Source: Rhodocyclaceae bacterium (lineage in GTDB: Bacteria; Pseudomonadota; Gammaproteobacteria; Burkholderiales; Rhodocyclaceae). From it: DNA of 6,450 nucleotides. The DNA lies in NCBI GenBank assembly GCA_013821865.1, contig PNJM01000155.1, forward strand, positions 1-6,450, written 5' to 3'. Positions 1 to 5,788 of this stretch are shown here, piece after piece (position 1 is the stretch's first letter; every line of letters starts with the position of its first letter). The notes below the pieces were generated by a model. The model did not search any database, was not told the origin of the DNA, and saw only the letters and a list, made by a program, of their open reading frames with translations. Position numbers and translations under genes: made by a program.

Positions 1-1992
1 CACCGAGGCGCAGAACTCAACCGCGCGCCAGCGATCCTCGTCTTTGCCATGAAAAGCTTCAAAGGGAGTTTGATCGCCCTTCGCGTCATTGCAGCTTCGA
101 TGCGCCAATACCAGGTGATTGCGCTGCTTGCCGACGCGCGTCAGCGAGCGGGGCAGGATATGTTCGAAGTGGGTGGCATTGCCGTTGACGGCGTCTTCGA
201 GGCTGATGCGGTTGTTGCAATACGGGCAATGGGTTTCCTGCTGCGCCCACAGAAGGTAGCGCAGGACATTCTTTTCCGTAGGCTGTTGCCCGTGGTTCGA
301 GAGTTCCTCGCGCGCCTTTCTGCGCTCTCTCTGATTCTTGTCGATCTTTTTCTCGATTTCGCCGCGCGCTTTGAGCCCCAGCGCCATGTCGCGCGACAGT
401 TCGATCACCACCTCCGCCGGCGGCTCGCCGAATTTCTCCAGGGCTTCATTTAGTGAGCGACGCACTTGCCTCAGGGCGACGTCTACCACGACGTTTCCGG
501 TCGATGGATGGGGCGGCAGTTGCGGCAGCAATTCGCCTGTCCGTTCTGGCGGTGGATAGCATCGTTGGATGGCATCGTGCTCGTCGCAACCCTGTCCCCG
601 CATGGTTGCATTGAGTCGTTTGAGCGCGCAAATTGAGTAGCTGGCGCGGCCGGTTTCTAAGCCCATGCCGTTAAGGCGGTCGAACTTGCCGGTATCGACC
701 ATCCGGTTGATGAATTCGACCAGCTTGGCGTCCAGTTCGCGCGCGACGCGCTCTTCCTCCCATTGCCCGGTCTTGCTGTTCTTGACTCGCACAGTTTTCG
801 TGAACCGCTTGTGCCAGTCGGGTTGATCCACCTGATCCGGCGATCCAAGATCGGCGAGGAAGTTGATGACCCGAAGTTGGGTGACGTCCTCCAGCGTATG
901 CCATTCGTCGACGAGCCCGAGGTCTTTGAACGCGCGCAGCGTGCGGTTGCCGGTCAGATCGTCGCGGCTGGATCGCTCCATATTGAGCGAGTCGCGCTGA
1001 CCCTGAATTTTCGGGATGGATTCGAGGCGCTTGTATATCTTCTCGAATTTCAGTTTTCCGTCTTTGGAAATCTGAGCGGGGTCGTTGAGCATTTCCCTAA
1101 TCGCGTCGCGCTGGGCATTCGACAGAGGCAGAGCGCTTCGGCCCATACCCCAGCGCAAGTCGGCCAACTGTTTCTCGATGCGGAAGGCCTGCATCGCCGG
1201 CTGCGCCATCGGCGCGCGCGGCAGGCTGGGTTCCAGTGCGCAGTTGCCAACCATGGGGGCAACCGACTTCAAGGAGCGATGGTAGAAGATGGCGTCGAAG
1301 AACTGATCCCGAATCGGGCGGGTGCGCTTCTGCGGGTCGATAGGGTCGGGACGGGATTCGGAAAGAATCGGGTGGTGCTTGGCTTGCTCGTCCCAGACTG
1401 CGTTGAACTCGGCCTCGATCATGTCCCTGTGGACGTACAGGCCCGCCTCCTTGAGCTTGAGAGTGTTGCCCTCTTCAAATCGTTTGTGGAGGTATTGCCC
1501 AAGTGTGGCGCAGTCTGCCTCAGACATCTGCTGCTTGAGGTGGTTGATACCGGGCTTGACAACGCCTGTGTCCTTGTCTTTGCGAACCTTGAAGCTGCCC
1601 TTGTAGCCACGTCGTTTGGCCAGCTTGAGCAGTACGCGGAGCAGATCGTCTAGCCCAATCCGTTCGGAAACGGCTTTGGCCCGCAAGGCATGAATGTGCT
1701 GACCCTCGTCAGGCGGGATAGCGCGGCGGTCCAGGCCGAACAAGCTTGCCAACATGGCGATTCGCTTGAGCCGGCGTGCGCGGCGCTCGATTACCCGCCG
1801 TGCCAGCCGAGCCGCTCGTCGCGCGGCCTTCTTCGGTTCCCCGATGCCACCTGCTTTTGGGGGCAGCAACGGCTCCGAAAAGATGTAGAGGCCGTGGTGA
1901 ATGATGTCAGTAGGTTCTCCCTGCGAATTCAGGCTGACCGCTATGAGTCCGCATGAGGCGGTGCCGATGTCGAGCGCGAGCCGATAAAGCAT
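1..1992 (-). CDS. cas9: Cas9 endonuclease, type II (probably II-C), N-terminal 664 residues, cut by window edge
   Basis: RNA-guided DNA nuclease of a type II CRISPR-Cas system. The frame is open from the ATG at 1992 to base 1 with no stop, so the C-terminus lies outside. Visible in order: RuvC-I LALDIGTASCG with catalytic D8; an arginine-rich bridge helix at about 54-80 (ten Arg between 58 and 77); the Cas9-typical LAKRRGYK at 124-131; a recognition lobe to about 500; RuvC-II VVIELSRD with E531; and HNH with C589-C592, E610-H611 (HILPRS), N625, H631-C634 and N635 followed by AKGDQTPFEAF. H611 is the expected catalytic histidine, and the Cys/Cys/His/Cys set looks like a zinc site. RuvC-III and the PAM-interacting domain are missing. 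HNH lies about where it does in Neisseria Cas9 (about 1,080 residues), so a full length near 1,100 is likely. A GGAGGAG site supports the start. Sample lines are lower in GC (45% at 1021-1080, 52% at 61-120) than in cysM (70% at 2401-2460), suggesting transfer. II-C is inferred from size and HNH type. Confidence 0.93.
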   Translation of the reverse strand, partial: MLYRLALDIGTASCGLIAVSLNSQGEPTDIIHHGLYIFSEPLLPPKAGGIGEPKKAARRAARLARRVIERRARRLKRIAMLASLFGLDRRAIPPDEGQHIHALRAKAVSERIGLDDLLRVLLKLAKRRGYKGSFKVRKDKDTGVVKPGINHLKQQMSEADCATLGQYLHKRFEEGNTLKLKEAGLYVHRDMIEAEFNAVWDEQAKHHPILSESRPDPIDPQKRTRPIRDQFFDAIFYHRSLKSVAPMVGNCALEPSLPRAPMAQPAMQAFRIEKQLADLRWGMGRSALPLSNAQRDAIREMLNDPAQISKDGKLKFEKIYKRLESIPKIQGQRDSLNMERSSRDDLTGNRTLRAFKDLGLVDEWHTLEDVTQLRVINFLADLGSPDQVDQPDWHKRFTKTVRVKNSKTGQWEEERVARELDAKLVEFINRMVDTGKFDRLNGMGLETGRASYSICALKRLNATMRGQGCDEHDAIQRCYPPPERTGELLPQLPPHPSTGNVVVDVALRQVRRSLNEALEKFGEPPAEVVIELSRDMALGLKARGEIEKKIDKNQRERRKAREELSNHGQQPTEKNVLRYLLWAQQETHCPYCNNRISLEDAVNGNATHFEHILPRSLTRVGKQRNHLVLAHRSCNDAKGDQTPFEAFHGKDEDRWRAVEFCASV

Positions 1993-1993
1993 C

Positions 1994-2022
1994 TTGCTTT
2001 CTCCTCCAAACGCCGTTAGCAT
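1994..2022 (+). promoter_or_regulatory. Possible sigma70 promoter for the tracrRNA
   Basis: TTGCTT (1994-1999) and TAGCAT (2017-2022) are separated by 17 bp, each matching the sigma70 consensus at four positions. A start at about 2029 would give an RNA of about 100 nt ending at the terminator near 2131, a normal tracrRNA size. It overlaps the cas9 leader and the possible cas9 -10 element, so the two divergent promoters would compete. Weak boxes; the main support is spacing and the downstream RNA structure. Confidence 0.3.
2001..2007 (-). promoter_or_regulatory. Ribosome-binding site of cas9
   Basis: Read on the minus strand this is GGAGGAG, eight bases before the ATG at 1992. It is a near-perfect Shine-Dalgarno match and fixes the cas9 start at the residue that places RuvC-I D8 at the usual distance from the N-terminus. 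No other start is needed. Confidence 0.8.
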
Positions 2023-2025
2023 GTA

Positions 2026-2034
2026 AGTGTATCA
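2026..2034 (-). promoter_or_regulatory. Possible extended -10 promoter element for cas9
   Basis: On the minus strand the bases read TGATACACT, an extended -10 pattern (TGn followed by a 4/6 match to TATAAT). Transcription would start near 2019, leaving a leader of about 27 nt that contains the ribosome-binding site. I see no convincing -35 element at 16-18 bp. It sits between the short inverted arms AACGCC (2009-2014) and GGCGTT (2035-2040). This is a weak prediction from pattern alone. Confidence 0.25.
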
Positions 2035-2131
2035 GGCGTTCCGATGGTGGGGACTGTCGGCAACAAGTCGATAGGGTTTCGACCCTTACGACACCGATAC
2101 GAAAGGGCTCCTTCGGGGGCCCTTTCCTTTT
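2029..2131 (+). ncRNA. Candidate tracrRNA of the adjacent type II CRISPR-Cas system
   Basis: This non-coding segment upstream of cas9, transcribed away from it, has the build of a tracrRNA. A 5' part of about 36 nt (2031-2066) ending in CAACAA is the candidate anti-repeat. It is followed by a nexus-like hairpin at 2067-2092: outer stem GUCG/CGAC, a small internal loop, inner stem AGGGU/ACCCU and a UUCG tetraloop. A short linker leads to a 10-bp terminator hairpin. Type II-C loci commonly keep the tracrRNA next to cas9. If the call is right, the CRISPR repeat of this locus should begin roughly GTTGCCGACAGTCCCC, allowing mismatches and bulges. No array is in the window to confirm this. The candidate anti-repeat can also fold on itself (2041-2060), so another structured RNA or a cysM leader remains possible. 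The 5' end is a guess. Confidence 0.55.
2102..2131 (+). terminator. Intrinsic terminator upstream of cysM (3' end of candidate tracrRNA)
   Basis: A 10-bp stem (2102-2111 with 2116-2125; nine Watson-Crick pairs and one U-G) closes on a UUCG tetraloop and is followed by CCTTTT. The T-run is only on the plus strand, so it stops rightward transcription before cysM. It is the clearest regulatory structure in the spacer and insulates the cysM operon from transcripts starting near cas9. Confidence 0.85.
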
Positions 2132-2140
2132 CACGTCGTC

Positions 2141-2174
2141 GCAATATTGCTCTTCGGCCGAGTATCATTACGAT
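2141..2174 (+). promoter_or_regulatory. Possible cysM operon promoter with palindromic site
   Basis: Past the terminator, TTGCTC (2147-2152) and TACGAT (2169-2174) are spaced by 16 bp. A better -10 match, TATCAT (2163-2168), has no good -35. A perfect 10-bp palindrome, GCAATATTGC (2141-2150), overlaps the -35 box and could be an operator. Since the terminator closes the upstream unit, a promoter must lie in about 2132-2190, but which box is used is uncertain. Confidence 0.35.
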
Positions 2175-2198
2175 GTACCGCAACAAACGCAGCACGCC

Positions 2199-3098
2199 AT
2201 GACCAAAACACTCGAAGACTTTGTCGGCAACACGCCGCTGGTGCGCCTGAAGCGCCTGCCCGGCGCGGAGAACGAGCGGCGCGGCAACGTGATACTCGCC
2301 AAGCTGGAGGGCAACAATCCGGCCGGCTCGGTGAAGGACCGGCCGGCGCTGTCCATGATCCTGCGCGCGGAGCAGCGCGGCACCATCAAGCCGGGCGACA
2401 CGCTGATCGAGGCGACCAGCGGCAACACGGGCATTGCGCTCGCCATGGCGGCGACCATGCGCGGCTACCGCATGATCCTGATCATGCCCGAGCACCTTTC
2501 CGTCGAGCGGCGCCAGACCATGCGCGCCTTCGGCGCCGAGATCGTGCTGACGCCGCAGAAGGGCGGCATGGAGATGGCGCGCGACGTGGCGGACAAGATG
2601 GTGGCCGAGGGCAAGGGCATCATGCTCGACCAGTTCGCCAACCCGGACAATCCGCTCGCCCACTACGAAGGCACCGGTCCGGAAATCTGGCGCGACACGC
2701 AGGGGAAAATCACCCACTTCGTCTCCAGCATGGGCACCACCGGCACCATCATGGGCGTGTCGCGCTTCCTCAAGGAAAAGAACCCGAAGATCCGGATCAT
2801 CGGCTGCCAGCCCGAGGAGGGTTCGCAGATCCCCGGCATCCGCAAGTGGCCGGAGGAATATCTGCCGAAAATCTACGACAAGAGCCGGGTCGACCGCCTG
2901 GAATATGTCAGCCAGGCCGATGCGGAGGAAATGACCCGCCGCATGGCGCGTGAGGAGGGCATCTTCGCCGGCATCTCCTCGGGCGGCGCCATGGCGGTTG
3001 CCTTGCGCGTGGCGCAGGACGTGCGCGATGCGGTGATCGTCACCATCATCTGCGACCGCGGCGACCGCTATCTCTCCACGGGCGTTTTCCCTGCCTGA
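2199..3098 (+). CDS. cysM: Cysteine synthase B (O-acetylserine sulfhydrylase B)
   Basis: PLP enzyme of the fold-type II family that makes cysteine from O-acetylserine and sulfide; CysM also accepts thiosulfate to give S-sulfocysteine. Cytoplasmic, sulfur assimilation. The 299 residues match the family length. Visible are GNTPLV at 10-15; GNNPAGSVKDRP with PLP lysine K46; the substrate loop TSGNTG at 73-78; MPEHLSVERRQTMRAFGAE, typical of CysM rather than CysK; DQFANPDNPLAHY; the phosphate loop SSMGTTGT; QPEEGSQIPGIRKWP; and GISSGG with the serine expected near the pyridine nitrogen. The C-terminal IICDRGDRYLSTGVF is nearly identical to E. coli CysM as I remember it. The start at 2199 is chosen because MTKTLEDFVGNTP is the usual N-terminus; an in-frame start at 1953 would read through the terminator and candidate tracrRNA. 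It has no clear Shine-Dalgarno site. First gene of the rightward operon. Confidence 0.97.
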   Translation: MTKTLEDFVGNTPLVRLKRLPGAENERRGNVILAKLEGNNPAGSVKDRPALSMILRAEQRGTIKPGDTLIEATSGNTGIALAMAATMRGYRMILIMPEHLSVERRQTMRAFGAEIVLTPQKGGMEMARDVADKMVAEGKGIMLDQFANPDNPLAHYEGTGPEIWRDTQGKITHFVSSMGTTGTIMGVSRFLKEKNPKIRIIGCQPEEGSQIPGIRKWPEEYLPKIYDKSRVDRLEYVSQADAEEMTRRMAREEGIFAGISSGGAMAVALRVAQDVRDAVIVTIICDRGDRYLSTGVFPA

Positions 3099-3102
3099 CA
3101 TC

Positions 3103-5091
3103 ATGCTGCGGACGATCTTCCGCAGCTTTCTTCCGCTTCTTTTTCTGCTGCCGGCCTTGCCGGTGCAGGCGCAGAGCCTTGCCCTTTCGCTCGACGCGGT
3201 CACTCACCCCCTGTTTGCTGCCGGCGGACTGCGCCTGACGCTCGCCAGTCCTTCCGGCGGTGCAACGGATATCGAAATCGGCCGCCTGCAGTTCGCCGGC
3301 CAGGTTCTGGAAAGAATTCGCCTGCATTGCGACAACCTGCGCTGGTCACCCGAATTGATCGAATGCCCGCGCGGCGAACTCGTCACGGCGGGTTCAGCCG
3401 CCCAGCGCCTGCCGCTGCGTTTCTCCTATGCGCCGCGCAGCCAGACCCTCGACATCGCCATCGAGCCGGCACAGGGCGAACGATGGCAATTTCGCGTGCG
3501 CGGTTCGGGCAAGCGTCGCGAGGCGGAGGCGATGCTGGTGAACGCCCGCATCGAGCGCGCGACCGGCTGGCTGCCGCTCCTTGCGGCCTATTCACCCAAA
3601 GGCCAGGTCAGCGGCCGGCTGTCCTGGCGCGGAGCCTTGGCGGTGGCCGATTTGCGGGCGAATGGCCTATCCTTCGGCGATGCCGCCGGAGCCCATGCGG
3701 GCGACAGGATTGCGGCGACCGTAGCGCTGCGTGGCGAGGAAACGGCCGACGGCTGGAACTGGCAGGCGGAGATCGGCATCGATGACGGCGAGATATTCTG
3801 GCAGCCGTTCTATCTTGCGCAGGGCGGCCATCGCCTGAGCGCGTCGGGCAGTGCCCGCGGCGCAGCAGTCAGCGTCGCGCGTGGCGAGCTGGGGCTGGTT
3901 GGCATCGGGAAAATACTGTTTTCGGGCGAGTGGGACCGTCACAAGGGCATGCTGAGCGCAGCTCGCTTCGATACCGGGGATATCGATCTCGCCTCCGCCG
4001 GGCCGGTCGTGCTCAAGCCGCTGCTGGAACAGGCAGCCGTGCCTCCGTTCCGTTTCGGCGGCACCGTGCAGGCTTCCGGTGTCCTGCGCGAAGGCCAGCT
4101 GGCGGCGCTGGATCTGAAGCTTTCGCGCCTGTCCGTCGAGGAAGAGGGCGGCCGCTACGCGCTGCGCGGGGTGGATGCCCGGATTCCCTGGCGCAGCGAC
4201 AGCCGCACCGAAGCCCGCCTGACGGCCGAAGGCGGCAGCTTCGGCCGGCTGCCGCTGGGCCCGTTTTCGCTTGCGCTTGGCATGGAAGGCATGGAGTTCT
4301 TCCTGCCGCGCGCCGAGATCCCGCTGCTTGACGGCAAGCTGATCGCCGAACAGGTTGCCGTCTCGCGCGGCCAGCGCGACTGGCGCTGGAGCCTCGGCCT
4401 TGCGCTGGAGCCTGTTTCGATGGAGCGTCTCACCGGGGTGCTCGGCCTGCCGCGCATGGCCGGCACGCTTTCGGCCTTCATTCCGCGCATCAGCCACGCC
4501 CGTTCAACCGTCGAGATGGAAGGCGCGTTGATCATCCAGGTGTTCGACGGCTACGTTTCTGTCACCAACCTGAAGCTCATCGAGCCGTTCGGCCGGGTGC
4601 CTCGGCTCTATGCCGACCTGGAAGTGCGTCACTTCGACCTCGGCATGCTGACCGAAACCTATTCTTTCGGCAGCATCACCGGTTACATCGACGGCGATGT
4701 GAAGGGCCTGGAACTGGCCCGCTGGCGGCCGCAACGCTTCGAAGCGCGAGTGTTCAGCAGCCCGGGCGATTACCGCAAGCGCATCAGCCAGCGTGCCGTG
4801 CAGAACATCTCGTCCCTGGGCGGGGCCGGAGCCGGAGCGGCGATCCAGCGCAGCTTCCTGCGCTTCTTCGACCAGTTCGGCTACGACAGGCTCGGGCTGT
4901 CGTGCGTGCTGGCGGAGGGCGTGTGCGAGATGGGAGGCGTCGCCGAGGCCCCCAATGGCTATGTCATCGTAAAGGGCGGCGGCATTCCGGCGATCAACGT
5001 CATCGGCTACAATCGCCACGTCGATTGGGATGAGCTGGTGTCGCGCATCCTGCGCGTCATCGAGGGCAACACGAAACTGATCATTCAATAG
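3103..5091 (+). CDS. ydbH: YdbH-like AsmA-family intermembrane bridge protein (DctA-YdbH family)
   Basis: Large periplasmic protein, 662 residues. In E. coli, YdbH is an inner-membrane-anchored AsmA-like protein that pairs with the lipoprotein YnbE to bridge the envelope and carry phospholipids toward the outer membrane, redundantly with TamB and YhdP. The N-terminus is a hydrophobic segment (about 8-20) ending PVQAQ, like a signal peptide or an uncleaved anchor. Long stretches of alternating polar and non-polar beta strands follow, as in the AsmA groove fold. The C-terminal part carries family-like segments: LIEPFGRVPRLYADLE (from 492), GYIDGDVKGLELARWRPQRF (from 527) and YNRHVDWDELVSRIL (from 636). 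The main support is the order ydbH-ynbE-ydbL, as in E. coli. It is shorter than the E. coli protein (about 880). The start lies 4 bp after the cysM stop, without a clear Shine-Dalgarno site, so translation is probably coupled. Old 'dicarboxylate transport' labels for this family are misleading. Confidence 0.85.
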   Translation: MLRTIFRSFLPLLFLLPALPVQAQSLALSLDAVTHPLFAAGGLRLTLASPSGGATDIEIGRLQFAGQVLERIRLHCDNLRWSPELIECPRGELVTAGSAAQRLPLRFSYAPRSQTLDIAIEPAQGERWQFRVRGSGKRREAEAMLVNARIERATGWLPLLAAYSPKGQVSGRLSWRGALAVADLRANGLSFGDAAGAHAGDRIAATVALRGEETADGWNWQAEIGIDDGEIFWQPFYLAQGGHRLSASGSARGAAVSVARGELGLVGIGKILFSGEWDRHKGMLSAARFDTGDIDLASAGPVVLKPLLEQAAVPPFRFGGTVQASGVLREGQLAALDLKLSRLSVEEEGGRYALRGVDARIPWRSDSRTEARLTAEGGSFGRLPLGPFSLALGMEGMEFFLPRAEIPLLDGKLIAEQVAVSRGQRDWRWSLGLALEPVSMERLTGVLGLPRMAGTLSAFIPRISHARSTVEMEGALIIQVFDGYVSVTNLKLIEPFGRVPRLYADLEVRHFDLGMLTETYSFGSITGYIDGDVKGLELARWRPQRFEARVFSSPGDYRKRISQRAVQNISSLGGAGAGAAIQRSFLRFFDQFGYDRLGLSCVLAEGVCEMGGVAEAPNGYVIVKGGGIPAINVIGYNRHVDWDELVSRILRVIEGNTKLIIQ

Positions 5092-5099
5092 GGAAGGCC

Positions 5100-5294
5100 A
5101 TGAGAGGCAGACTGAAGTCGGTTGGCGCGCTGGCGACAGGAATGTCGCTGGCCGCCTGCGTCACCATCAACATCTACTTCCCCGCCGCCGCCGCGGAGAA
5201 GGCGGCCGACAGGATCATCGATGAGGTCTGGCAGCTGCAGAAGGAAGGCGCGAAAAAAACGGACACGCAGCCTGCACCGATCAAACAACAATGA
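5100..5294 (+). CDS. ynbE: YnbE-like outer-membrane lipoprotein
   Basis: Small lipoprotein of 64 residues. The N-terminus has a basic start (MRGRLK), a short hydrophobic stretch and a lipobox LAAC, making C20 the lipidated residue after signal peptidase II cleavage. V21 at +2 is not the inner-membrane retention Asp, so Lol sorting to the outer membrane is expected. The mature part begins VTINIYFPAAAAEKAADRII, a segment typical of YnbE/DUF1318-linked lipoproteins, followed by a charged tail. In E. coli YnbE is the outer-membrane end of the YdbH bridge and is thought to extend its beta groove; the TINIYF strand could play that part here (inference). It starts 8 bp after the ydbH stop, with AGGGA five bases before the ATG. 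Confidence 0.85.
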   Translation: MRGRLKSVGALATGMSLAACVTINIYFPAAAAEKAADRIIDEVWQLQKEGAKKTDTQPAPIKQQ

Positions 5295-5305
5295 AGGGTG
5301 AAGCA

Positions 5306-5788
5306 ATGAAAACGAAGTTTCAGTGGAGGCCAACGCCGGCTTTATCGGCGTTAAACGCAGTGGCCGTAACTAAAAATCTTTTCCGTGCTGCATTCGCCCT
5401 GCTTGCGCTGCTGGCGGCCGTCGGCGTGCAGGCGCAGACGAATCTTGAGGTCAACACGCCGGCCATCGCCGCGCTGAAGAACGCCATGCAGGCCCGCCAC
5501 GCCCAACTGGCGCCGTACTACGCCTCGGGTGCCGTCGGCATTGCCCGCGATGGCAGCATTCAGCTGCGCGATGCCAATGCGGTGCCGCTGGCGCAGCGCC
5601 AGGCGGTGAATGGCCTGGTAGCGGCGGAGAACGGCGATCGTGCCGCGCTCTACCGCGAGGTTGCCCGCGCCAACGGCCACCCGGAATGGGAAGCGGACGT
5701 GCGCGCCACTTTCGGCCAGCGCTGGATCGACAAGGCGCAGGCGGACTGGCATGTACAGAACGCGCGCGGGGAATGGGTCAAAAAGTGA
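5306..5788 (+). CDS. ydbL: YdbL-like periplasmic protein (DUF1318)
   Basis: Third member of the ydbH-ynbE-ydbL module; E. coli YdbL is a periplasmic protein that modulates YdbH-YnbE assembly. From 5306 it has 160 residues. The secretion signal hydrophobic core FALLALLAAVGV ends VQAQ, and the mature domain follows: AIAALKNAMQARHAQLAPYYASG, then QRQAVNGLVAAENGDRAALY, ending VQNARGEWVKK, close to the end of E. coli YdbL as I recall it (NGQWLKK). The start is uncertain. ATG 5291 overlaps the ynbE stop but has no Shine-Dalgarno site. ATG 5306 has AGGG about eight bases upstream but leaves a basic region of some 25 residues before the hydrophobic core. An in-frame GTG at 5360 would give an ordinary signal peptide (MAVTKNLFRAAF). 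The hairpin at 5332-5352 falls between the last two choices. Confidence 0.85.
   Translation: MKTKFQWRPTPALSALNAVAVTKNLFRAAFALLALLAAVGVQAQTNLEVNTPAIAALKNAMQARHAQLAPYYASGAVGIARDGSIQLRDANAVPLAQRQAVNGLVAAENGDRAALYREVARANGHPEWEADVRATFGQRWIDKAQADWHVQNARGEWVKK
5332..5352 (+). repeat. 7-bp perfect inverted repeat near the ydbL start
   Basis: AACGCCG (5332-5338) and CGGCGTT (5346-5352) flank a 7-base loop. There is no T-run after it, so it is not an intrinsic terminator. It lies between two candidate ydbL start codons (5306 and 5360) and could affect initiation or message stability, or may only be coding sequence. Confidence 0.5.

Noticed and set aside
763..1653. Long plus-strand open frame of 296 codons inside cas9
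   Set aside because: It is antisense to a frame with clear Cas9 motifs throughout, has no Shine-Dalgarno site or recognisable domain, and is the usual by-product of GC-rich coding sequence.
2067..2131. Riboswitch or attenuator controlling cysM
   Set aside because: I recognise no SAM, T-box or other known aptamer, and no alternative antiterminator is evident. Position beside cas9 makes a tracrRNA more likely, but this is not excluded.
1953..2198. N-terminal extension of CysM from an in-frame ATG at 1953
   Set aside because: The extra 82 residues would be coded by the cas9 start and the terminator hairpin, and CysM proteins start at MTKTLEDFVGNTP or its equivalent.
2016..3203. Minus-strand open frame of 395 codons opposite cysM
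   Set aside because: It covers cysM, the terminator and the ydbH start in reverse; the translation is low-complexity, rich in His, Arg, Ala and Gly, and typical of a shadow frame.
5332..5352. Intrinsic terminator between ynbE and ydbL
   Set aside because: The hairpin is not followed by a T-run, and open frames continue across it.
3162..5438. Shared 13-base word GTGCAGGCGCAGA in ydbH and ydbL
   Set aside because: Both copies code the VQAQ end of a secretion signal; same peptide and same codon bias explain it without a repeat element.
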